A stretch of DNA of 64,000 nucleotides from DATMRF01 sp035566435. Its GTDB lineage: Bacteria; Verrucomicrobiota; Verrucomicrobiia; Limisphaerales; UBA8199. The notes below the pieces were generated by a model that saw only the letters and a list, made by a program, of their open reading frames with translations, had not been told where the DNA came from and did no database searches. The stretch covers positions 1 through 64,000 of the forward strand of contig DATMRF010000105.1 of NCBI GenBank assembly GCA_035566435.1. The letters are read 5' to 3'. This document shows, in pieces, positions 31,514-39,233 of the stretch. Each line of letters opens with the position of its first letter. Positions within the stretch are counted from its first letter, which is position 1. The translations under genes were made by a program, and so were the position numbers.

Positions 31514-31711
31514 ATGCACTTACACTTCGGCGGACTTATTCCTATTGCGGGTGGCATTTATGGTCTGCTCGCGGTGTTCCGTGTAGTTCAGGTGAGCAAG
31601 AATCCAGAGGCCAATGAACTATGGCTGCGCAAGTTTGGTCCGATGATGAAGATCATCAGCCCTCTGATTATTCTATTCGGGCTTGCGGAGCTTTTTGGAT
31701 TGTTCCAATGA
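31514..31711 (+). CDS. Small two-helix membrane protein, unknown (cassette-like gene)
   Basis: The 65-residue product starts MHLHFGGLIPIAGGIYGLLAV. One helix spans about residues 5-23 and a second 42-60, with a charged loop (KNPEANELWLRKFGP) between. The start is two bases after the preceding stop. The sequence looks like a genuine conserved small membrane protein. An attC-like hairpin begins three bases after the stop. Confidence 0.6.
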   Translation: MHLHFGGLIPIAGGIYGLLAVFRVVQVSKNPEANELWLRKFGPMMKIISPLIILFGLAELFGLFQ

Positions 31712-31713
31712 CT

Positions 31714-31809
31714 ACCCGACGGTGCAGCGAACGGGAGCCAGCGGATTCGCTCAGAGACAATTCGCGCGTCACCGGCGGCTGGCTCCCGTCGCTGGCGCTT
31801 GCGTTCGGC
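31714..31809 (+). mobile_element. attC-like site with long bulged stem
   Basis: The 5' arm CAGCG-a-ACGGGAGCCAGC (31725-31742) pairs perfectly with GCTGGCTCCCGT-CGCTG (31778-31794) except for one extrahelical A. Outer boxes are ACCCGAC (31714-31720) and GTTCGGC (31803-31809). The R' box is identical to that of the strong attC at 43477. Spacers between R and L boxes are unequal (4 and 8 bases). Confidence 0.65.
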
Positions 31810-31833
31810 GGCAATGGGCGGCGGTAGCGTCCA

Positions 31834-32334
31834 ATGAAAGAAATCATTCGCACGTTTGATGTGGCGGCGGATCGGGATCAGTTGGCTGAACTGTGGCGGC
31901 GTGTTTTCGGGTATGAAAGCGCGCACAACGCGCCGCAACTTGTGATCGAGAAGAAGCTTGTGGTTGGTGACGGGCTATTGTTCGTCGCGGAGGCTGACGG
32001 GAAGGCTGTCGGCAGCGTCATGGCTGGATACGATGGACATCGCGGTTGGATATATTCGTTGGCTGTGCTGCCGGAATATCGGAGGCGCGGCCTTGGTTCT
32101 CGGCTGGTGCGGCACGCCGAGGAACGTCTGAGAGCACTGGGGTGTCCGAAGATCAACCTCCAGATCATAAAAGGGAATGAGGCGGTGGAAGCATTCTATC
32201 GGAAACTCGGTTACGAGGCAGAGCAGCGGATCAGTATGGGCAAGAAGATCCCCGAGAATATACGCTGTGCCGAACCATTGTCTGCCCCGAATGGCGGTCC
32301 GGGAGCCAGCGAGGGGCCGCCATCGGTGAGCTAA
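31834..32334 (+). CDS. GNAT acetyltransferase, YpeA-like (cassette gene)
   Basis: The 166-residue GNAT N-acetyltransferase transfers acetyl from acetyl-CoA to an amine; its substrate is unknown. It aligns by eye with E. coli YpeA: FVAEADGKAVGSVMAGYDGHRGW, VLPEYRRRGLGSRLVRHAEE (acetyl-CoA pyrophosphate loop RRRGLG), LGCPKINLQI, AFYRKLGYE. The last 21 residues (from 146) are proline/glycine/serine-rich, unlike YpeA, and are encoded by an attC-like hairpin, so the frame runs into the recombination site. The start lies 24 bases after the preceding R' box. Confidence 0.9.
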   Translation: MKEIIRTFDVAADRDQLAELWRRVFGYESAHNAPQLVIEKKLVVGDGLLFVAEADGKAVGSVMAGYDGHRGWIYSLAVLPEYRRRGLGSRLVRHAEERLRALGCPKINLQIIKGNEAVEAFYRKLGYEAEQRISMGKKIPENIRCAEPLSAPNGGPGASEGPPSVS

Positions 32335-32344
32335 ACGTTAAAGC
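32269..32344 (+). mobile_element. attC-like site overlapping the GNAT 3' end
   Basis: The stem ATGGCGG/CCGCCAT is flanked at similar distances by GCCGAAC (32269-32275) and GTTAAAGC (from 32338). GCCGAAC is the exact complement of the R' boxes at 31803 and 43563. The L boxes are poorly paired. Confidence 0.4.
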
Positions 32345-32410
32345 AAGCGGCCATATGCATTCCAAGCGGAAAACCTGCGATGATGAGAGACGGAAGGACA
32401 CTGACGACAC

Positions 32411-32533
32411 TTCTAACCCGGACAGGTGTGGCGAATTATGCACTCTCTCTTAGAAGCATCGGTGGAGGCGCCACGACCGGCGGCCGCTGACGAATCTTCT
32501 TCACTCGACGCCGGGATGACGCCTCCGTTAGAA
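32411..32533 (+). mobile_element. Possible attC-like site before the lipoprotein gene
   Basis: TTCTAAC (32411-32417) is the exact complement of GTTAGAA (32527-32533), and an inner stem GGAGGCG/CGCCTCC (32464-32470, 32520-32526) abuts the 3' box. The L boxes do not pair well. 32345-32580 contains no other feature apart from this site. Confidence 0.4.
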
Positions 32534-32580
32534 ATGTTTTCAGACAAACCCAACCATCAAGAGAAAGGAACAGACATATA

Positions 32581-32928
32581 ATGGAAAGATTACCACGCTA
32601 CTTTTTCGGCGTACTTGTAGCGATCGGCGCAGGTTTGCTGCTCTCATCCTGTTCGCCAGGTGGCAACAGCGCGATTATCGGGAAGTGGACTGAAAGCAAT
32701 GGCGCGGTTCACGAGTTTCGTGCGGACGGCACGTGCAGGATCGGCGACCCGAAGGAACCGCTAACGGGGAAATTCAAAGCTGGAAGCGACCATATCAGAA
32801 TTGAATTGGATGGCGCAGTTGGCCAGGCCACGGGCAGGATGGACTGTAAGGTTTCCGCTCTTCAGAGCGACTCCTTTGATCTCACGTATCCTGACGGCGA
32901 GGTGCATCATCTTAAGAAGACGCAGTAG
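32581..32928 (+). CDS. Small lipoprotein, unknown (cassette-like gene)
   Basis: The 115-residue protein has a lipoprotein signal with lipobox LLSSC (Cys24). The mature part has IIGKWTESNGAVHEFRADGTC, a start typical of small lipocalin-like or DUF-type beta domains of about 80 residues. It is probably anchored to the inner or outer membrane. An AGAAAGGA ribosome-binding site precedes the ATG. It closes the row of small one-way genes that begins at 30473. Confidence 0.75.
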   Translation: MERLPRYFFGVLVAIGAGLLLSSCSPGGNSAIIGKWTESNGAVHEFRADGTCRIGDPKEPLTGKFKAGSDHIRIELDGAVGQATGRMDCKVSALQSDSFDLTYPDGEVHHLKKTQ

Positions 32929-33031
32929 AGCTGCGATCGTGGCAGGTCTCCGCAGAGTGGAGCCCAGTTCGATCTTGACGCCGATGAGGCGGATCATTAG
33001 CGTCGCGCGATTCTCCAGAAGTCGCGTGAAC

Positions 33032-34474
33032 ATGAATGCAACTCAATCCAAGGAACCAAAGCACCCGAGATGGGGCCGGAAACTGCTGTTTGATTCGGTT
33101 CTCGCTGCCGTGGTGGCACTGGCCTCAAGCGTGATGGCGGGCCAGCCGAATCTCCCGGGCGACTGGCCGACGTACGGGAATGGCCCGGCGCACACCGGGT
33201 ATTTTCCCGGCACGCTCAACGGATGTCCTTTTGCGTTGAAATGGAAAGTGCCGATATCGAGCGCGTACATTTGGCAGGCCGCTGTCGCCGGCGGACGAGT
33301 GTATTTCTCGGTGGGGTATTACTATTCCGCCACGACTCTCCGGGCGTTAGACGCGAATACCGGCCTGGGTCTATGGACCAATAATCTCGCCGCCCTGGCC
33401 AGCGTCAGCCCGCCCACTTATGACTCCGGCATGGTGCTATTGGAGCAGGGAAATAGCGCTGCCGTTGGCAACCTTTCTTACCTTACGAGCTACGACGCAA
33501 CCACCGGGAACACGAATTGGGCCAGCACATTCATCTCCCAGGGTTACCGCTACATGGCGCCGGTCGTGGGCGGGGGAATGATTTTTACCGATACCGGCTA
33601 CTACCACGGATTGACCGGGTTTGACCAAAACAGCGGGGGTCAGCAGTGGTTCGTGCAACTAGGTGGGTCCGAGCAATGGGCGCCCGCTTGTTACAACGGG
33701 AACGTCTATACCTGGCTCGGCAGTTTCACCGAATGGGACCCACCGACCGGTAATGCCAATTGGACGGTGACTAATGGCCTTTCCGGCGCGGCGTCCACCC
33801 GGACCGTGGCCATTGCTGACAACCGCGCCTATTTCATTGGGGATCAATTGTACTGTGTTGATCTGGGCACAAAAACCAATGCCTGGGCGGTGAGTGGAGG
33901 TTTCTCCGGCACGCCCGCTGTCGCCAACGGGATTGTTTATGCCATCTCCGGCAAGGTAGTGAACGCCTACACCACCAACGGTGTGTTCGTGCGCACCTAT
34001 AACACACCTACGTATTACGAGGCCCTGACAGGCCAGTTAATCGTCACCGACGATGTCCTGATCGTCGACGGCGCTTACGGCGTTTACGTTTACAACCTCG
34101 CCGACGGGCGGATCCTGCAACTCATCAGCAGCCTTGGACCCGGCTACATTTATTACGGTTCGACGATCAGCCTGGCGAACAACACGCTCTACATCGCCAG
34201 CACCGACGGCAACTTCTATGCCTACGCCGCCACCCCGACTTCGGCGATCACGGTGAAGAATGTCGCTCGACTCGCCGACGGGTCCTTTCAGTTCAGCTTC
34301 ACGAATACACCGGGCGCGAGTTTCAGCGCGCTCGCCAGCACCAACGTCTCGTCGCCCTCGAGCAATTGGACGGCGCTCGGCACCATGACGGAGGTTTCTC
34401 CTGGCCAGTACCAATTCACCGATCCGCAAGCGGCGACCAACGCACAGCGTTACTACCGCGTTTCTGCGCCGTAA
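33032..34474 (+). CDS. Exported PQQ-like beta-propeller protein
   Basis: The 480-residue protein has a signal peptide (to about VMAG). Repeated PQQ/YWTD-like blades follow (DWPTYGNGPAHTGY, TLRALDANTGLGLW, LYCVDLGTKTNAWA, VYNLADGRILQL), consistent with an 8-bladed propeller of the kind that binds PQQ or acts as scaffold. The catalytic and metal residues of PQQ dehydrogenases are not obvious. The last 75 residues form a separate module (FTNTPGASFSALASTN...YYRVSAP) that resembles the end of the protein at 36858. I chose the ATG at 33032, just before the signal peptide. Confidence 0.82.
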   Translation: MNATQSKEPKHPRWGRKLLFDSVLAAVVALASSVMAGQPNLPGDWPTYGNGPAHTGYFPGTLNGCPFALKWKVPISSAYIWQAAVAGGRVYFSVGYYYSATTLRALDANTGLGLWTNNLAALASVSPPTYDSGMVLLEQGNSAAVGNLSYLTSYDATTGNTNWASTFISQGYRYMAPVVGGGMIFTDTGYYHGLTGFDQNSGGQQWFVQLGGSEQWAPACYNGNVYTWLGSFTEWDPPTGNANWTVTNGLSGAASTRTVAIADNRAYFIGDQLYCVDLGTKTNAWAVSGGFSGTPAVANGIVYAISGKVVNAYTTNGVFVRTYNTPTYYEALTGQLIVTDDVLIVDGAYGVYVYNLADGRILQLISSLGPGYIYYGSTISLANNTLYIASTDGNFYAYAATPTSAITVKNVARLADGSFQFSFTNTPGASFSALASTNVSSPSSNWTALGTMTEVSPGQYQFTDPQAATNAQRYYRVSAP

Positions 34475-34552
34475 CGCCCTTTGATTCATGGGCCAAAATA
34501 CCCATTCGCCCGCAAATTTCACACCCACGACTGTGCCGCGGCAGCAGCGGTC

Positions 34553-34648
34553 GTAGCGCAGGTTTCCAAACCTGCCGTATCGCCGACTTCCAAGTCGGCA
34601 GAGTGTCGTGATGGCATTCCTACCCGCAGGTTCGGAAACCTGCGCTAC
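34553..34648. repeat. Palindromic repeat, second copy of the 18928 family
   Basis: The left part (34553-34601) is identical over 49 bases to 18928-18976. The right arm (34625-34648) restores CAGGTT-GGAAACCTGCGCTAC with one change. It is intergenic between two large secreted-protein genes. The rest of 34475-34919 has no gene. Confidence 0.9.
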
Positions 34649-34919
34649 CGGCAACGATGTGAAATATCCGGGTTAGGCCTTTCAGAGAAGCGCGCTTTCC
34701 ACACGTAGAACCAGCCTCCGGCGCGTGTCGACGCCTGTTCGGGACGTGCCACGCCGCCGACACCTCACTGTTATCCATTCGCCACGATATTGTAACGATT
34801 GTCACGTTTACTTTCGAGCGCTTGGAGGCGATAGAGTCGTCGTCAGGAAAACCAGCAACGATCAGCTCACGCATTACTCATGCGTGCAACAGCGTCGTTG
34901 AGACAAGAAAACAAGCAAC

Positions 34920-36662
34920 ATGAAGAAGACGATTCATATGAAAACAAAAGGTTTGCCAGTGGCCCGGGAAACCCCTGCCGTGCTTTGCGGTCTGGGTCTG
35001 TTGACGATTGGCGTCGTGCTACCGGGAGCGGCGAGCGCAGAGACTCCGCACGACGTCCGGGGCGACGCGAAGGTCGAACACGTGCTGCTCGTGTCGGTGG
35101 ACGGATTGCATCAGTCCGACCTGGCTTGGTATGTCCAGACGCATCCTGGGTCCACCCTGGCGACTCTGATGGCGCGAGGCGTGGACTACTCGGACGCGAG
35201 CACGCCTTTCCCGTCGGACTCGTTCCCTGGAATGGTCGCCCAGGCAACAGGAGGCAACCCATCAACCACCGGCATTTATTATGACGACACCTGGAATCAT
35301 GATGTGTTCCCCGCCGGCACGACGAACTGCATGGGCCCAGTGCCGGGCGGCGAGGTCACCTACTTCGAGGCGCTGGATTTGAACCTGGGCGCACTGGACG
35401 CGGGCCAGGGCCTCGTGCCGGCCCCGGGCTCGGACCCTTGGGCCAACATCCTGCAAATGACCGGCAACCCGGTGGACGTAATCAATCCGGCGCAGTTGCC
35501 AGTCGCCCCTTCGGCGTGTAAACCGGTCTATCCGAGCCAGTACCTGAAGGTGAACACGATTTTCGAAGTCGCCCACCAGCACCATCTGCTGACCGCGTGG
35601 TCGGACAAGCACCCCGCCTACCAGATCATGTCCGGTCCCTCCGGCGAGGGCGTTGACGACTATTTCACGCCCGAGATCAACAGCAGCGCGAACCCAAGCG
35701 CCCCGACGGACCCGAACCAGCCGGATTGGACCACCGGCAACCTCCTGACCCAGCAATACGACGGCTACAAGGTCCAGGCGGTCCTCAACTGGATCAACGG
35801 TCACCGCCACGATGGCTCCGGTAACCCGGGCACGCCGGCGATTTTCGGCATGAATTTCCAGAGCGTTTCGACCGGCCAGAAGCTGCCGACATCCAAAACC
35901 GAAGGCGACTTGTCGGGAACGGCTATGGGCGGCTACCTGGCGGATGGCGCCACGCCCGGCCCGGTCTTGAGCAACGCGCTCAACTTTGTCGATTCGTCTC
36001 TCGGACGGATGGTCAGCGCACTCGCCGGCCGCGGGCTTCTCGACCGCACCGCGATTATAGTGTCGGCCAAGCACGGCCAGTCGCCGATGAACGTCGCTGC
36101 GCTTAATCGGATCAAGGACGGGCAAATTATCGACGCTCTCAACGCTGCCTGGAACCACGATCACCAGGGTGGGAATGCAAATGCCACACCGTTGGTGGCT
36201 TTTGGCGTCGATGACGACGGCATGCTCCTGTGGCTGAACGACCGGTCGGTAGCCGCCACCGACTATGCACGCAATTTTCTGCTGAACTATAACGACTCCA
36301 CCGCCAGCGTGGACGGCAAGGCCGTCACCTCGGCCGGTCTCTCGCAGGTCTATGCGGGCGCGGCGGCGGCGCGGCTCATCGGCGTCGAGCTGAGCGATCC
36401 CCGCGTGCCCGACGTGATCGGCATCGCGCAGTACGGGGTCGTTTACACGGGCCACAAGGCCAAGATCGCCGAGCACGGCGGTGATCACGCCGAGGACCGG
36501 AACGTCCCGATCCTGGTGTCCTGGCCCGGCGCCCCGGGCGGCACAGCCGTCACGAGACCGGTGGAGACAACGCAAATCGCGCCGACCATCCTTAGCCTGC
36601 TTGGCCTCAACCCCCACGAGCTGCAGGCAGTGCTGATCGAAGGGACACAGCCCCTGTTTTAG
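34920..36662 (+). CDS. Exported alkaline phosphatase superfamily (type I phosphodiesterase-like) protein
   Basis: The 580-residue protein has a signal peptide (to about ASAE). Metal- and nucleophile-region motifs are visible: VSVDGLH (Asp ligand), TPFPSDSFPGM (serine nucleophile position), SDKHPAYQI, SAKHGQSP and EHGGDHAED (His/Asp ligands). It should hydrolyse phosphate mono- or diesters in the periplasm or outside; the substrate is unknown. A strong intrinsic terminator follows 34 bases downstream. An alternative start is the Met at residue 7. Confidence 0.87.
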   Translation: MKKTIHMKTKGLPVARETPAVLCGLGLLTIGVVLPGAASAETPHDVRGDAKVEHVLLVSVDGLHQSDLAWYVQTHPGSTLATLMARGVDYSDASTPFPSDSFPGMVAQATGGNPSTTGIYYDDTWNHDVFPAGTTNCMGPVPGGEVTYFEALDLNLGALDAGQGLVPAPGSDPWANILQMTGNPVDVINPAQLPVAPSACKPVYPSQYLKVNTIFEVAHQHHLLTAWSDKHPAYQIMSGPSGEGVDDYFTPEINSSANPSAPTDPNQPDWTTGNLLTQQYDGYKVQAVLNWINGHRHDGSGNPGTPAIFGMNFQSVSTGQKLPTSKTEGDLSGTAMGGYLADGATPGPVLSNALNFVDSSLGRMVSALAGRGLLDRTAIIVSAKHGQSPMNVAALNRIKDGQIIDALNAAWNHDHQGGNANATPLVAFGVDDDGMLLWLNDRSVAATDYARNFLLNYNDSTASVDGKAVTSAGLSQVYAGAAAARLIGVELSDPRVPDVIGIAQYGVVYTGHKAKIAEHGGDHAEDRNVPILVSWPGAPGGTAVTRPVETTQIAPTILSLLGLNPHELQAVLIEGTQPLF

Positions 36663-36696
36663 CAGGGACCTGCTCACGGCAGAAAACACCCCAACG

Positions 36697-36728
36697 GCCC
36701 GCGGTCCATTTCGGACCGCGGGCTTTTT
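36697..36728 (+). terminator. Intrinsic terminator of the phosphatase gene
   Basis: GCCCGCGGTCC (36697-36707) and GGACCGCGGGC (36713-36723) form a perfect 11-bp stem with a 5-base loop, followed directly by TTTTT. Confidence 0.93.
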
Positions 36729-36857
36729 GCCCGGCCCGGCGCGGGGGGGCCAACCCGTCGTTTCGCCTGGCCACCGATGCGTTTTCCTTGTGCTGATTGA
36801 ACGCGCTCAAGTTGCATTGTCCTTGCTAAGTCCCGCAGATACGCTAAAACAGACTTA

Positions 36858-39194
36858 ATGAAAATATTCGAAAATCTTCTAACCATGGCCGTAGTGCTGG
36901 GTTGCTGCCTGCAAACTGCGGCTGCCGCCGTCACTTTCACCAACACGCCAGCGAGCGTTAGCAACACCTACAGCGGCTCCATCACGCTTTCAATCGGCGG
37001 CCTGACGAACACCGAGACAGTGGTGGTGCAGAAATTCCTGGATGCCAACACCAACGGGGTCATTGATGGCACAGACCCACTGGTGCAGCAGTTCACATTG
37101 CAGGACGGGACGGGTTTTGTGATCGGCGGCATCACCGATTCCAATGTCCCTGGGGATCTAAATCCCACGGCTGGTGCCATCACGGCGACGTTGAACTTTA
37201 AAAACGGCGATTTCATCCAGAACCTCATCGGGAAGTATTTGTATAAACTGTCCAGTCCCGGGGGTCATTTCACCCCCATCACCAACAGTTTTAGCGTCAC
37301 CAATTCTCCCTTCGCGCAAAAGTTCACCGGCAACGTGGTCAGCAACAGCACCAGCACGACATTGCCCAATGCCGTAGTCCTGCTGTTTCCGCCACCGCGC
37401 CCGGGACATAATGGTCCGGGCAACCCGCAGGCAGGCACGGTGGCCAATAATGCGGGAGCCTACACGATCATGGCCCCGGCGGGGACCTACACGCTGCTGG
37501 CTTTTGAGAGCAATTATGTCAGCTTTTTTAAGAAAGCACCGGTGCTCACCCTCGGCAGCGGCCAGACCATCAGCACCAATCTGACGGTGACCAACGCCAC
37601 CGCGAGCATCTCCGGCACAATGGTGGATGCTGCCAACAACGCCATCGTATTGCCCGGTGTTTTCATGCCGGTCCAGTGCACCAATGGTCTGCTGGCGCTC
37701 TCCTTCAGCGATACCAACGGCAATTTCACCGCGCGCGTCACTGCCAACCAGTGGAGTTTGGGATCGGATGACTCGGGGCTGATTGTTCATGGCTACGTCG
37801 GCCTCAACAACGGCGCCACCGCCAGTTCCGGTGCGACGGGCGTCACCCTGGCTTTTCCAAAGGCCAACGCGCTGTTTTATGGCAGCGTCAAGGATATCCT
37901 GGGGAATCCTATAGCCGGGATCGACGTGAACACCTCCGACTACCCCGGCAACCTGTATCAGATGGACGGCTTTACGGATCCCAACGGGAATTACTTCATC
38001 GGCGTGGTGAACCTTGGCGGCAGTGATTCCTGGCAGTTGGGCCTAAGCAGCGAAACCATGCCCACCAATTATGATTTTTCACAACCGCAGTTTGGGCAAA
38101 ATGGCGGCACCAATTTAACAGTCGGCCAGGCGTTGCTTCAGAATTTCACTGGCATACTGGCGACTAATCAGATCATCGGCAACGTGAAGGACAGTAACGG
38201 CACCAACATTTCCGGCGTTGGTGTTTTCGCCAGTTTGACACTCAACGGCACGAATTATCAGGCGTTTGTGGACACGGACACCAACGGCAATTATTCGCTG
38301 AACGTGGCCAACGGCACCTGGGGCCTCGGCGTCAACTGCACCGGTGGCAGCGACAGCTTGAGTCAGCTTGGCAGCTATGTTTGCCCAAACAACCAGTTCC
38401 CCGTGATCTCAGGCAACAACGCCACCAACAATTTCATCGTCCAGTTGTGTATTGGGATTTCCATCAGCACCCTCTCGCCGCTGCCCGTCGGGGAGGTTAA
38501 TGTCTTTTACAACCAATCCATCCAGGCTTCGGATTGCAGCGGGAATTACAATTGGTCGCAGATCGGCGGCACGTTGCCAGGCAACCTGAGTCTCTTCACC
38601 GCCGGATCCTCTTATACACTTTCCGGCTCTCCTTCCGGCAGCGGAACCTTTAGCTTCACCGTTCAGGTCAACGACGGGGCTGGCAACACGACGAACCGGC
38701 AATTCTCCGTGACCATCAGCAATGCGGTGCAAGTCACTACCGGCTCTTTGCCCAACGGCACTAACGGCCTCAATTACAGCCAACAGTTGCAGGCGGCTGG
38801 CGGCGTGCCCTTTGGCGGTGCCTCCCCTTACAATTGGTCGCTTTCCGGCAGCCTGCCGTCGAACCTGAATCTCTCCCCCAGCGGCCTGCTTTCCGGGTCC
38901 CTCACCACCAGCGGCACGTTCAATTTCACCGTGCAGGCCACCGACAGCCTGGGCGGCACCGCTAGCCAGCCACTCTCGCTCACGGTTGTCGTCACCAACT
39001 TCCCGCCGCTCACCGTCGGCACCGGCGGCGGCCAGATTATCGTGCTGTGGCCGGCCTCCGCGGGGACGAACTTCACCCTGCAGACCACCACCAATCTGAG
39101 CACCGGCCCGTGGGTCCCCGCCACCAACGGCGTGCCGGCCATTTCCTTCGTCTTCAGCAACACCGCGGCCGCCCAGTTTTTCAGGCTGCATTGA
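36858..39194 (+). CDS. Large secreted Ig-like / carboxypeptidase-regulatory repeat protein
   Basis: The 778-residue protein has a signal peptide (1-23). Several carboxypeptidase regulatory-like domains (SGTMVDAANN, YGSVKDILGNPIAGIDV, IGNVKDSNGTNISGVGV) alternate with DxDTNGNY segments. Two putative-Ig repeats (about 535-690: LPVGEVNVFYNQSIQAS, PNGTNGLNYSQQLQAAGG) follow. The C-terminal module (IIVLWPASAGTNFTLQTTTNL...FFRLH) is a beta domain seen at the ends of many verrucomicrobial exported proteins. Surface attachment or substrate binding is likely; no enzyme motif seen. Confidence 0.85.
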   Translation: MKIFENLLTMAVVLGCCLQTAAAAVTFTNTPASVSNTYSGSITLSIGGLTNTETVVVQKFLDANTNGVIDGTDPLVQQFTLQDGTGFVIGGITDSNVPGDLNPTAGAITATLNFKNGDFIQNLIGKYLYKLSSPGGHFTPITNSFSVTNSPFAQKFTGNVVSNSTSTTLPNAVVLLFPPPRPGHNGPGNPQAGTVANNAGAYTIMAPAGTYTLLAFESNYVSFFKKAPVLTLGSGQTISTNLTVTNATASISGTMVDAANNAIVLPGVFMPVQCTNGLLALSFSDTNGNFTARVTANQWSLGSDDSGLIVHGYVGLNNGATASSGATGVTLAFPKANALFYGSVKDILGNPIAGIDVNTSDYPGNLYQMDGFTDPNGNYFIGVVNLGGSDSWQLGLSSETMPTNYDFSQPQFGQNGGTNLTVGQALLQNFTGILATNQIIGNVKDSNGTNISGVGVFASLTLNGTNYQAFVDTDTNGNYSLNVANGTWGLGVNCTGGSDSLSQLGSYVCPNNQFPVISGNNATNNFIVQLCIGISISTLSPLPVGEVNVFYNQSIQASDCSGNYNWSQIGGTLPGNLSLFTAGSSYTLSGSPSGSGTFSFTVQVNDGAGNTTNRQFSVTISNAVQVTTGSLPNGTNGLNYSQQLQAAGGVPFGGASPYNWSLSGSLPSNLNLSPSGLLSGSLTTSGTFNFTVQATDSLGGTASQPLSLTVVVTNFPPLTVGTGGGQIIVLWPASAGTNFTLQTTTNLSTGPWVPATNGVPAISFVFSNTAAAQFFRLH

Positions 39195-39233
39195 ACCCGA
39201 ACGGACAGGCCGCCAGCCCCGGCGCCGATATTT

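Noticed and set aside
35262..36689. 475-codon antisense frame across the phosphatase gene
   Set aside because: Overlaps a gene with signal peptide, metal-site motifs and terminator; the antisense product is arginine/valine-rich shadow composition.
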